Source: Paralichthys olivaceus
Taxonomy: Eukaryota > Chordata > Actinopteri > Pleuronectiformes > Paralichthyidae
Reading direction: 5' to 3'
Assembly (NCBI RefSeq): GCF_024713975.1
Contig: NC_091093.1
Span: 25,920,501-25,984,500, forward strand
DNA length: 64,000 nt
Positions 43,770 through 55,800 of the stretch are shown piece by piece. Under the pieces are notes generated by a model. That model searched no databases and was not told the origin of the DNA. It saw only the letters and a program-made list of their open reading frames with translations. Positions within the stretch are counted from its first letter, which is position 1, and every line of letters begins with the position of its first letter. The translations under genes were made by a program, and so were the position numbers.

Positions 43770-46150
43770 CATCTGTCATTTATCGCTGCCGCGGAACAAC
43801 GGGCCAATCAAACGCCCGGACACTGACCGCTAACTCTTGAGAATTGAACTGTGCGGATGTTGACATCAATAATTCACGCTAACTTCTCATTTGTAAGCAT
43901 CGGTGCATTAATGTCTCTCTGCGTCACGTATGGAGCTGACCCCCACACTCTGCCCCCGTAAGCTGGTGAGATGCTCTGCTCAGTCGACCGTGACTGCTCC
44001 TCCAGGGACTCTTAAGTGAGTCCTCTCAATACGACCACCTGCCTAATTGTATTGTGGTAACTGCTGGTGGTTTAACTGTAAACATTCGTCCATCTTGTGC
44101 CAACTAAGTTATGGTTCATCTGTGATTAGTGCTGTGGTGACGGCTTCATCTGTGTGGAACATACTGAAATCAATTAGGATCCACTGAGCATTAGCCTTGA
44201 GGTTAAAAATGTAAATCTCACACTATTTTTGGATTTCTGTATTTCAACTTTTTTCATACATTTTAAAATTAAAGAATTGTGCAGAAAATAAGTTGTCGGC
44301 TTATTTGATAAGGTTTAAGTAATTTTTTCTTAAAGTGTCTAAAAATAATGATTTGCTCCCTTTGTGCATTTGGGTTTTAAAAGATCAGATCAACATGAAA
44401 CTTAAAGACACCACAATTTTTGATTTTTTTTTTTATATGGTCCTAAAATATATTGATATTGTGAAGTATATTATACTTGTTTTACATACTGTGAGACATA
44501 TCCCATAATACTAAAAACCAAAAAACCCAGACGCGTATAATTCATAGTAGCTTTGCATAAGACCTTAAACTGCTTTCCTAGATTATCATCAAGTCCAATA
44601 AACAATTGATAATTTATATGTAAAAAGGGTTAAAACCCAAATGAGGAACAGATTGTTCAGAAGAAAATATTTCTCAACCCATTGCCGTTTGCCCTTCATG
44701 AAAAATGGGTCATCTGACATCACTTTCGCACATAATATTTGGATTGACATGAAATCAATAGAGTGTGAGGTTGGGGATGCGATGACTTGGAAGATGGAAC
44801 GTTTCCTTTTCTCTGCTGTTTTCACATGCAGAAACAAACCAGGGTCCAGCATAAACCTCAACATATCCCTTCTACTGTGAATATTACTTTGAGGTGCGCG
44901 GTATGAAAACAAACAAATATACTTATATATTTATCGCAGAGAAGATGACAGAAGACAGCTGTTTTATGAGGAATATGTTGGCATCTCTGTTTTTTCTGTC
45001 GTTAATGTGAGAAAAACAGATGAATCCTTCTGTTTTCACAAACACGAGAGCTCTGGATTTATAGGAGTGTATCAGCTTCATGCCATTGTTACAAGTCCTG
45101 ATTATTTCCAACAATGAGACGTCTTCCTGTGGTCAGCAGTCAAACAACAGGAAGGTCAATGAAGGAGGCCTGGATATTTTTCATTGGAGGTCTTTGTCGT
45201 CCTCCACTGGCCGAACAGCCTCATGTTCAGCAGGCATGAAGCAGCGAGGCAAACAAAGCTGACCCCTTGTGGACATTTACAGATATAAATGTGTTTCCTT
45301 CCACACAAACATCAGGGTTTATCAATCAAACTTAGAAAGTGACATCTGAGAAGGTTCTAACTGTCAGAATGTGTGTGAAATAATCACTGGGAATGATAAA
45401 AATGCCAAATTAACAATAGTCCAATATATTTGTACTGTATGAATATATACATATATAAATACGCCATTTAGGCGATGAAATAACAAGATATCAACTAAAT
45501 TGTGCTGCTGTTCTGCTGGGGGCAGATGGTGGAGTTGTTTGGACAGTGATCATCGAGGATATATCTTTAACCAGAAGTTTCATTTATGGTTTTTATGGTT
45601 TTTTTAAATTTTCATGTAAAAGTGAGATGTTTAGTACATAATATAATTGTGAGTTTTGACTATTTTTGTATTTAAATCGAGCTGTTTTAAAATATAAAGA
45701 ATATTATAAATGTTATATGTTTTGTGCTTGTATTCTTTTATTGTTTGTCTTGATTATATTAATTACCCAGCTGCTTTGTTTCTCTGTGTATTAGTAAATT
45801 GTCATCTTAGCCACTAAACCACAGCTCTCACCTCTGATTACACTTTCTTATTAAGTATCTTATATTTTATCTTATCTTGTCTTATGTCTAATTGTCTTTT
45901 AAACTGAAAACAAAACCATATTCCTTTAGATATTTTCATTACATTTCTTGTTTGTGTGTCGAGTAGTTATCACATATAAGCATCAAGCAAAGGAGCCAGA
46001 CCTCTGGATCACAATTTATGTTTTTGATTATATGTTGTGATTATAATCTGAATAATATATTATTAATACTATATATATATTAATACAATAATTGCCTCTG
46101 ATTTTTGGTAGTATAAAGTAGCAGAAAATTACAAGCACCACATTAATATT
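43770..46150. other. Intergenic spacer between rbpms2 and cpeb1
   Basis: This is AT-rich spacer with short chance ORFs only. I see no gene, RNA or clear repeat until the tandem array that begins near 46.15 kb. Confidence 0.5.
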
Positions 46151-46680
46151 ATTTTAGTGTGAATCACTTTATAACTTGACAGAAGCAGCATATAAATAAA
46201 GTCGGTGTATAATTACTGATGAAAACATTCAGGATATTATTCAAAGTGAAAGAGTAAGTGGAGTAACTAAGTATAAAAGTAGTTAATATTATTTCTTTCT
46301 TATCTCATTTCTTTTTAAATGTGAATCACTTTGTAACTTTGGTGAGAGTGTAAATAAAGTTATATGAATCCAGGACTTTATTCTAAGTCTTGTCTCTAAA
46401 TTTTTACCTGAGTAACTAAATATAAAGTAAAGTAGTTCATATTCTTTTAATCGTATTTCTTTCTTGCTGTTGCACTTTGTAACTGTGGTGGGAGTATAAA
46501 TAAAGTTATATGAATCCAGGACTTTATTCTAAGTCTTGTCTCTAAATTTTTACTTGAGTAACTTAATATAAAGTAAAGTAGTTCATATTCTTTTAATTGT
46601 ATTTCTTTCTTGCTGTTGTACTTTGTAACTGTGGTGGGAGTATAAATAAAGTGAGATGAATCCAGGACTTTATTCTAAAT
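46150..46680 (+). repeat. 146-bp tandem repeat beside the cpeb1 promoter
   Basis: The word TAAATAAAGT recurs at 46351, 46497 and 46643, a spacing of exactly 146 bases. Units 46351-46496 and 46497-46642 differ at about four positions by eye. A partial third unit runs to about 46680. A more diverged unit upstream (TATAAATAAAG at 46191) has a spacing of about 158. Each unit contains a TATA-like or AATAAA-like word plus CCAGGACTTTATTCTA. The last unit ends about 210 bases before the cpeb1 start codon. Confidence 0.9.
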
Positions 46681-46689
46681 TGCTTTTTT

Positions 46690-46891
46690 CAACCTCTGGT
46701 CACGTGAGCCTGACTTTGCTTGGCGGCCCTTTGATGTGGAGCACGTGAGCAGACGGAGGCCGCGAGGCTCAGCCATTCGCTGCGCACACGTTCATTAGAT
46801 GGAGGCCAATCAGCGGATGTGATAAACATGAGCCCGAGCCGCAGCCTCTCGTCCACATCGTGACACTTCTCACCGGCTCTCAGTCCACAAC
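46690..46891 (+). promoter_or_regulatory. cpeb1 proximal promoter and 5' UTR
   Basis: The sequence turns GC-rich straight after the tandem repeat. Two CACGTG E-boxes lie at 46701-46706 and 46742-46747, and a CCAAT box (CCAATCAG) at 46806-46813. These are typical sites for bHLH-ZIP (USF-type) factors and NF-Y. The sites are visible; the factors that bind and the transcription start are inferred. Confidence 0.55.
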
Positions 46892-49800
46892 ATGGCGTTT
46901 TCCCTGGTGAGTCCACGGCTGTTCCAACAAACGAGTCAATTCAGGTGTTTCTGGAGCCGAACCACGTTCACATTTGACCTTTAGTTCCCCGAACACAGCG
47001 TCTGTCACGTAGCCGAGTCAGAACCACCTTCCCTGTGCGCTGCACGTGTCCTTGGAGAGGGGTTCACTTGTTTCGGGCTAACTTCTTGCTTTCTTCTCCT
47101 CCCGCCCGCAGAGGAACGACCCCCGCAGGCCGGAAAGCCCGGACCCGGAGTGCCCGGCCCTGTCCACCTGCAGCAACGCAGACATCTTCCGCCGGATGAA
47201 CACCATGCTGGGCAACGCTCTGGATTTCACCGGTGTGTGCACCACACCCAGCAGCGCCAAGGGAAAGCCAGACCTGCTGTGTGGTAAAGTGCCACTTCGT
47301 GTTCACACGGGCGCAGGTGGACTCGGTCAGGACAGGGAGGCGTAATTCAGACCTCCACTGGAAACCTGCGTGTTTGTGGCTGCTAGCTTAACTGTGGCGC
47401 AGCTACCTCAAAATTAATCCATATCACCTCCAGCAGGTCTACAATACAATACACCATCACTGTGTGTGTGCAGAGCTTTTCATAAGTAGGCCTTGGTTCA
47501 GAGGTTAAGAAAACCTGTGTTCATCCGACCTGGTTTATCTTCACTGAACACAATTAGCTTAATTACCGCAGGTGGCCTATACTCATGTTCAAATGATTTA
47601 CTTCACTGCTGTTGTGTTTTCAGAGCAATCGACTCAATCTTCGAGTGCTACGGAGCGCTGGTTCCTGTTTATTCAAATTGGATTAATTTAGAGTTTATCG
47701 CAAATTGAAATCGCACAAAAATTCACAACCGCACTTCCCTTAGGAATACACAGGCCAAGTGTGAAGCCGATTAGATGAACGGTTCTCGATATGTGATAGA
47801 AAAAAAACAAAACAATCCTGGATCCGTCCCAATCCAATGGCTTCTCTCTCGGCCTGTGTGTTTTGTACTTTTTGCGTAATCCTACTGACAAACAGCCAAT
47901 CGACAGGGGTGAATACTTAACCACCTGAGAAAGTACACAACTGAGATAACACTAAAACTCTAAGGTGCTTCAGAAGGAAGTGGGAGATCAATAACAGATT
48001 GGTACACAGAGGACTAAAGACATTACATCTAATGGGTAAACATCCCACCTAGTCTGTGTGGTCATCGTCAAACAGATGAGTCACTGCTTTGTGTGTCGTC
48101 AGTGTCAAAATTTAGCTTCACCAAAGAGGAAGCAGGAAGACTTCAGCATTAAACCTGTACATGGAGTTGTAATTGGTTTTTCTTCGGAGAAATTGGATCA
48201 GTAGGTTTTAAGAAAATTAACTCGTTCCCTCTCGAGCACAGTAGATGGTGGTGATGCACCTGAACTTAAAAATAAAGTGGTAAAATGTCCCAGCTTAATA
48301 ACTTTGAAAAACACGCTCAAGTTTAATTTGGATTTGAATCTAAATCTTCTTAGTGTCCTTGCGTCTTAAAATTTCCACAATCGACTCGGATGTCTCTGTA
48401 ACTTAATAATTGTTAATTTACAGAAAAATAGCCTGTATATTTTGATATGAGATAAGTTTTAGTGATATTTCAAAGAAACAAAGAAATATTATTTTAATTC
48501 TTGCCTTTGGTTTAATTTGAAGTTTTCTAGACATCAATATTTGGTAAATTAAGATGGATTGACATTTAATTTTCCGTGGTCAAACTAAATAAGACATTTT
48601 GAGACTCCACCTTTCTTAATTTTTATTTCTGCACATTTAGACCAGAAAATCATAAGAAGGTCCCAGAAGAAGAGTTCTTCTTACCAGGGTGGATTTCTTT
48701 TTAGTTGAGAAGTTTCATCCCCAACAAAGAAAGAGCCCTTTTCTTTTCTCGGGCAGAATTGCCATCTGTTAAAGCTCCTTCACGTTGTCACAATGATTCC
48801 AGTGCCAGCAGCTGATTCATGGTGCATCGCCTTCTGCAGCATTGCAGCAATTCTTCGTCTTTTTTTACCCCGGGAGTGAGATTTGCCAAGATTAAAGCTC
48901 AGCAGCCTGCCTGCGTCCTTTCCCTGAATATTCAATTTGCTTAGGGCACAATTAATTTGGGATGGTGTGTGGGGTTATATTATAATGCTCTGCTTACTCG
49001 TACATGAGCAGCAGAACAACACAAATCTTATGCAACTTTTAAGGGACACCAAACTAAATTGGGTCTTGAGCTGAACTTTCTGCTGTGGCCTCTCTGCCTC
49101 GTCCACCCCTGCCTGGTGTTTGCTGAATCAGTGCTGTTGCTGGAAGCGTTCCAGGCCTGGAGAGGGCAGGGAGGAGCTGGCGGTGCAAATCTCTCCGTCC
49201 TCAACATCTGATCAGTCAGCTGCTTGTGTCACAGTGAGGCTCCGCATGCCTGATTCCTCTGTGTCTGTGCTGGGGGGAAAATACATCACAGGAATTCACC
49301 AACAGTGATTTTAAAATTAAATTATCCGAGCATCCTCAATTCTGAAGCACTTTTATTTCAAGTCTGCTGAGTCATTGCTCACATCTCCCATGCTGCCTCC
49401 CACCCTGCCGCTGTAGCTCTGCCCCTCACCTCCCTCCCTACCTCTCTCAGCTCGCTCAGGAAACAAGGCGAGACACAGAGTAAGCAGCGGCGGCAGCAGC
49501 AGCGGTGGCTGCCTTCCCACCGACTCAGAGACGTGCCGTGCCTACCAGAGAGGGGAGTACTTCTATCAACAAGCCAATAGCTCTGACAGGAATTTTTCAT
49601 TACACAGTTGTTAGGCAAGGAAGCCGGGAGGTGGGGGAAAGCTGATGTCATTAGCAGGGGTGTGCGAGTGCATCAGCAGCCATGTCACATGCTGCTAGGT
49701 GGGTCAGTGATGCGGACGGAGATGCATGGCAGTTGCACCGGGCACAGAAGCAGCAGGTTAGCTCCCCCGTCAGCCAGGGTAGGGGGAGATGTGGTGATGA

Positions 49801-52800
49801 AAGTTTATTTTTAAACTGTTTTGTGTAACAAGCCTCTCCCTGCTGTTTTCCATGTAGCACAGACTGAAACAGTTCTTTTCTAACACTTCCTCTTTCCTCT
49901 CTCTTGTTGCTGCATCTCTGAACTGGATCTCAGACCAAAAGGAGTCGGAGCTGGCTGCATTGGGCAGCAGGAGGATGCTCTTCCCCAACTGTGGTTGTGT
50001 GCCTGGTTCCCAGGAGATGCCGTCATCCAGGGGCTCACCGGGTGTCACAGACCTGGGCCTGGGCCTCCAGTCTCTCCGTCTGTCCGGCTGGGACAGACCC
50101 TGGAGCAGCCAGGAGACAGACTCACACGCCTCCCCTTCCCAGGTTCAGACTAGCTCACCCTCCAGTAAGTACCAGGCCTTTGTTCACCTGAATGTATTTT
50201 GGATTCAGATTAAAACCTGCGACTTAGTCTTCAGTGTTTTTATCAGATTGTGTCCCAGAGTCAGGTTGGTAGAGTTTGTTTTTCGCTCTCGTGACTCCAT
50301 TGATTTGAACATGACGGTGGGAAATGCAACATCTGTGGTTGTGCCTTGCTTTGTGTAGCTCTTGTTTGCATAGAAAAATGTAGTGGTTAACAGCGGTGTG
50401 TCTGTGTGGGAACAGGCTGTAGCGTCGCTAGGGAGGATGATGTGGCAGTTTTGCTTTGCTGCATCTCCAGTAATCCGGCACACACACAAACACAGTGAGG
50501 CTACTTTTCTTTCCCCTAAACCTGAATCAGCCTCTGCTTCTTCTAAAAAAAAAATTTAACTATATAGCTATTGATGAAGATGTTAATGTTTCTTTTTAAT
50601 GCCAAGTTTGTAGGTTTGGTTAGAAAAATGGTAAACATACACATACTGGAATAATATGAGAACTAACATGCCGATATATGTGCTGTCCATAGTTTTAAGA
50701 TGAGTTTTAATGTCTTAACAACTATGTCCCTTTAGTCCTGACCCATTTGCAGAGCCATAGTTTTATCGCTGCATGTCCAAACTGACCCGGCATAACTTCA
50801 TTTAGAGCTTTCTAAACTGGGCCCGCAACAAACTAGGACAGAGCTTTGAATGCAGCCTACAGCTGAATAATCCCTCCGAGCCTCATGTTCACCGCTACAG
50901 GCCACGCAGTACATATCTGTCACAGTTGCCTAGCTGTCTCACTCGGTTACCAAGAAGGAAGATGCTGGTTGATACTCAGCGGTCTCTGGGCTATGTTTTG
51001 GGAAAGGTGTATGATGAATTGGTCTCCAGTATTGTTCCTTATATCGAAAGTGAATATGCTTCAACTCTCTGGTTGCCGTTGTTGGTCAGCTGGCACATAA
51101 AGTCTTGTACACGAGCTCAAGTTTCTTTATTCATCCAGTTTCCCTTTGAGGGCAAAGAGAAGTATGATTTTTCAGACACTTGTATTTGCAGCGCAGCTTG
51201 CCTCCTCGCCAATCGATAAAACTCTGCAGACTCAGCACACATCGCATTTTCTTCAGTACTTCAGTAAATGTATCTTTGACGGAATAAACTTTTGCTTTCT
51301 TTTCTACATCATCCTGAGGGATCTGATCTCAAGTGGTCTGGGATCATTTCAGGTCTGAACACACACAGGTGGTCACAGTCTTTGCTGTGTGACTGCTAAT
51401 GTGTCTTGGACCACATGATGTACCGCCTTACTCGGCTGATGTCCTCAGACCCACTAGTTTCACATTAATCAAACATATTTTTTACCCTTTACTGTCTATA
51501 CATTGATTTGTTTGATCTCTGCCACAATATCAACTCTGACAACATATATTTTACCAAAATGTCTCTGTGTCTCCTTCTGTCTGTCTCTCTGTGTCTTTGT
51601 CTCCTGTCTGTCGCTGTCTTTGTCTCTTTCTGTCTGTCTCTCTCTTCTTCTCCATCTCTCTTTCTGTGTCTGTCTCTCTCTTCTTCTCCATCTCTCTTTC
51701 TGTGTCTGTCTCTCTCTTCTCCATCTGTCTCTGTGACATTGAACGCATCTGTGAACTCACACTGATTGAAAATAACATAATTAGGTGTTGGCCAACGCAA
51801 ATGATGAACATGTTTATTTTGCGAGCAAGGAAATGAGATCTGATCCCAAGTCGCCACAAGAGATGCAATCAGGACACATTTTAATACCGGATATAAACAA
51901 GCAAACTTAAAGCTGTCCACATGTGATAAGATCTGTCATTCACATTGTAAGTGGTGTAACTGTCCTGTTTGCACAGTGCTAGGTATTCTGAACAGTCCCT
52001 TCAGTAGCATCCTCGGGAAGCCCCCAGGCTACCTGCCCCCCGAGTCCATGAGCATGACTGCTGACTTCCTGGAAAAGTTTCCCAGCATGGCTCGCATGGC
52101 AAACCGACTGGACTCCACCTCCTTTCTGGACTCTCGCTCCAGCAGTCCTGAAGACTCGGAGACCAGTGGATTCAGCTCTGGCTCAGACCACCTCTGTGAC
52201 ATGCTGGTAAGAAACGCCACATTTATTCAGCAACTCCTGTTTGATGTGTTAGATTGTTTTTGTTCATGCAGGTGGAGAATTTATCTCAAAGAAACACTTC
52301 ACTAATCCAGTATTCAGGCTAATTGTCAGACATTGTCATTGTCAGACTTGTCCACCATTTTGGATTGACGGCCAAACATTTCACCTCGGTTCTTGATTTA
52401 TTTTCAAAGTTGGCTCTCCCCCTTAACAGTCACTTGTCTGGACGTTTCTTTCTCTACAGTCGACTCTGCGGATTTCCCCTCCCCTGCCTTATCTTGCATC
52501 AAGCATGCAGAAGGATCTCCTGCGACTGGGCTCTCGTCTGGACCCTCAGGACTCCAGCTCTCCCCTGACCCCAACCTCCAGTGCCAGCCCCTCCTCCTCA
52601 GCCATTTCCCGCCGCTGGCGCACTGGATCACCGTGGCCTGGCGCTGATGTGCTTGACCAGTCGGATGATGCATTCAGCATTGAGAGGGAGGCCCGCTTGC
52701 ACAGGCAGGCTGCAGGTGAATCAAAATACCAATTCATCACTGCACCTACCCTTTGCTTTCTTGTAGCTCAGTTTCAAGTTTAAGTTGTCTCAACTCAGGG

Positions 52801-55800
52801 GCATCATTTGGAAGATGTGGTCTACCAGGCCCACGAAGGCCACCTCTTGTGTAGACTGCATAGGCAGAACCAAAATTACAGTCCTGCATTGGACGTCTCG
52901 TTGCTTCGTAACCTTTTGGAAAAATGTTTTGGTTTCTAAAGCGCAATGAATCCTGGGATAAGTTTGAGTGGGAAGGATCCACCTGTTGGAGCCTTTGCTT
53001 CTCATGGATGGAAGGACCATGTCGTCACAACGCTGTGACGCAGTCGATCTCTATATGCAGCTCCTGAATTGAGACACAGCTTCATATGGTGACCCTTTGG
53101 CTTAACCTTTTCTTTTTTTTTTTTTTTCTTCAGCTGTGAATGAGGCCACATTCACCTGGAGTGGTCAGCTGCCTCCCAGGAACAACAAGGATCCCATGTA
53201 TTCCTGCAAGGTGTTTCTTGGTGGCGTGCCCTGGGACGTCACAGAAGGTAAGTGCTGCTGTCAACATGCTATTTGCTTAATTACACAGTGCCAGTCCAGT
53301 TGGTTTGAGAAGCTTTTATTGATGCTATTAGCCTGAATTTGACAGTGCAGTGAGTTGGCAGCCCCATTCTCTTCTCTCCCCTTTTTTTCCACCCTCCCCT
53401 CCTCTCTCGCCCATTTTTCTCCACTCAGCCCAACCAGTCTAGGCACATGTCCGCCTACATGGTCCGGTTCTAGACCTGTCTTCCTGTTAAAGAGTTTTTC
53501 TCTCAGTTGTTTAAGTGCTTGCTCATTGCGGGAACTGTTGGGTTTCTCCAACGTTTTTAGATCTGGACATTATTTAAAATGCTGAGGAGTTCGTATTAAC
53601 TTGAATTTATTGAGCTTAATTCCATATTTCTTACCTGATATGTTGCCGGCAGGAATGGTTAATACTTCAGGATGCTCCCTCACCTTTGAGTTTAACGTTA
53701 CCAATTCGAATATTTCTATGAGTTCAGTCTAAATAGATTTAAATTATTTTAATGTTTCAAATACTGTATAATTCTTTTAAGCTGACTCCTTATGATTCAG
53801 TTTGTCAGAAACAACTGTCACATTTGAAACAAGAGAATTAATTTTGATGCGAATAAAGAGTTTATTGAAAATCAATCAGAATAATCATTGCACGTCTAAT
53901 TGAGTGTTCAAGCTTTGAGTGTTTGTTTTTGGAACGTGTTAAAATGACGCTTCTATGTGACGATAACCCTGTTCCTTCACGTTTATTCCAGCCGGCCTGA
54001 TCAACATCTTCAGTGGTTATGGTCCTCTCACTGTGGAGTGGCCGGGTAAGGACGGAAAGCATCCTCGCTGTCCTCCCAAAGGTAATGTGGCAAAAGGTAA
54101 AGACAAGTTGGTAGACCCCTTTTTTTTTTCTTCCTGGTTTCAGGGTGGCACTCTGGTGAGCACACTGGTATACTGGTGAGTTTGACTGTGGGGGTTCAGT
54201 GAAAACTGAAACTTAGGGCGGTGACTCTGGGAATAACTGGAGAATAAAACATGGTGATAGAAGCAGGGAGAAGAAAGAAGAGATGCTTCACTGATCAGCT
54301 CTGTAGTAAATGACACTTTGGTGATAGTTGGATTGGGTTGATCATGTGTGAGGACCTTGGAAATGTCCTGTTAAGTGTTTGTAGTTCTACTTGTGTCCTC
54401 TGCTCCGCTGTGGTAAGACAGGTTTTCTGCTTTTGTCAGCAAATTGAATGTTCTAGATAGAACGGCTTCAGTGCGACTATGTCTCACATTTGCACCTAAA
54501 AATGGATGCGAGCTGCATATTTTTAAATATGTATGAAATAAAGAACGACACTTTTTCACTGTGCTCCTAAATTTATTTGCGCCTAATTATTTTTTTTATG
54601 TGCACGTAGTTCGGATAGAGTCCTGAATTCAGTTGGAAAATATAAAGGTGCTTTTACCCATCCTGTCCAGAGGCTTCTGACTAATTGCTATTGAACTAAA
54701 TGACTAAATTCTGTGGCTCTTGTTGAACATGATCATTACAGTAGTGGCTGCCTGAAAAAGAATTGACCAAATAAGTCCACCTCCTTTTACCAGAGCCTCA
54801 TTCTGTCTATATCCTAAAGTGTTTTACTTTTTGATGTGTGTAGGCTATGTTTACCTGGTTTTTGAGAATGAGAAGTCTGTCCGAGCGTTGCTCCGTGCCT
54901 GCTCCCAGGACCAGTTCCCCCCCGAGGACAACAGGGAGTACTACTTTAAGATGTCCAGCCGCAGGATGAGATGCAAGGACGTGAGTAGAGACTAGAGCCA
55001 AATGTAAACTGCAATATACATGTTTGTAATTATCTTAAAACACTTCTCATAACACAAAATCTCTTTTGTGCCATTGGTTTATTGCGAAGCTCTCTCTCTG
55101 ATATCATCAGAGCATAAATGATTAATTGATTAATCAACAGCAATTTTCATAATCCATGAAGCAATTTAACGAGCGAGCATTCATAACACTCACTGGCTAT
55201 ATCTTCTATAATAGTATCATCTGTTTGTAATAATAACTTTATCATCTGATTCCTGATTCTACATCAAAATGTTTTCAGTTTCAGATTAGTATCATTTGAG
55301 GATACTTCAGTATCTGCACGAGAACTTACTTTAAACTCGTTATTGTACCAGCACTGGTTCAAAATTACTCTGCGCTCAGACGTCAGATTCTCAAACTGGA
55401 TTTGGATTCTCCGGTTTTTTCGGGACCTACATCTCCAGCACTTCGGTTCCAATGTGGCCCTAAGCTTTTGTGTAATGTTACACATCCTGAAGTTAGAAAT
55501 TTGTTTCCGATATTGTCACAGTACAAGTATTCTGGGAGTGTGGTCTTTCATCCCTGCTGTTACAGGTGCAGGTCATCCCCTGGGTGATCTCCGACAGTAA
55601 CTACGTGCGCTGCCCTGCCCAGCGTTTGGATCCCAGTAAGACGGTGTTTGTGGGTGCACTGCATGGCATGTTGAATGCTGAGGCGCTGGCCAGCATCATG
55701 AACGACCTGTTTGGAGGCGTCATGTATGCTGGCATTGACACGGACAAGCACAAGTACCCCATAGGTGAGACCTTTACTTTGGAGGAGTTGGTCTTTTTCT

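Noticed and set aside
46351-46680. Repeated array considered as a CRISPR or satellite array
   Set aside because: The 146-bp units are contiguous with no unique spacers and the setting is a vertebrate genome. It is a short minisatellite-like array.
51489-51920. Arg/Glu-rich 143-codon frame on the minus strand and Ser/Leu/Cys-rich frames on the plus strand
   Set aside because: They come from the CT-rich minisatellite in cpeb1 intron 3.
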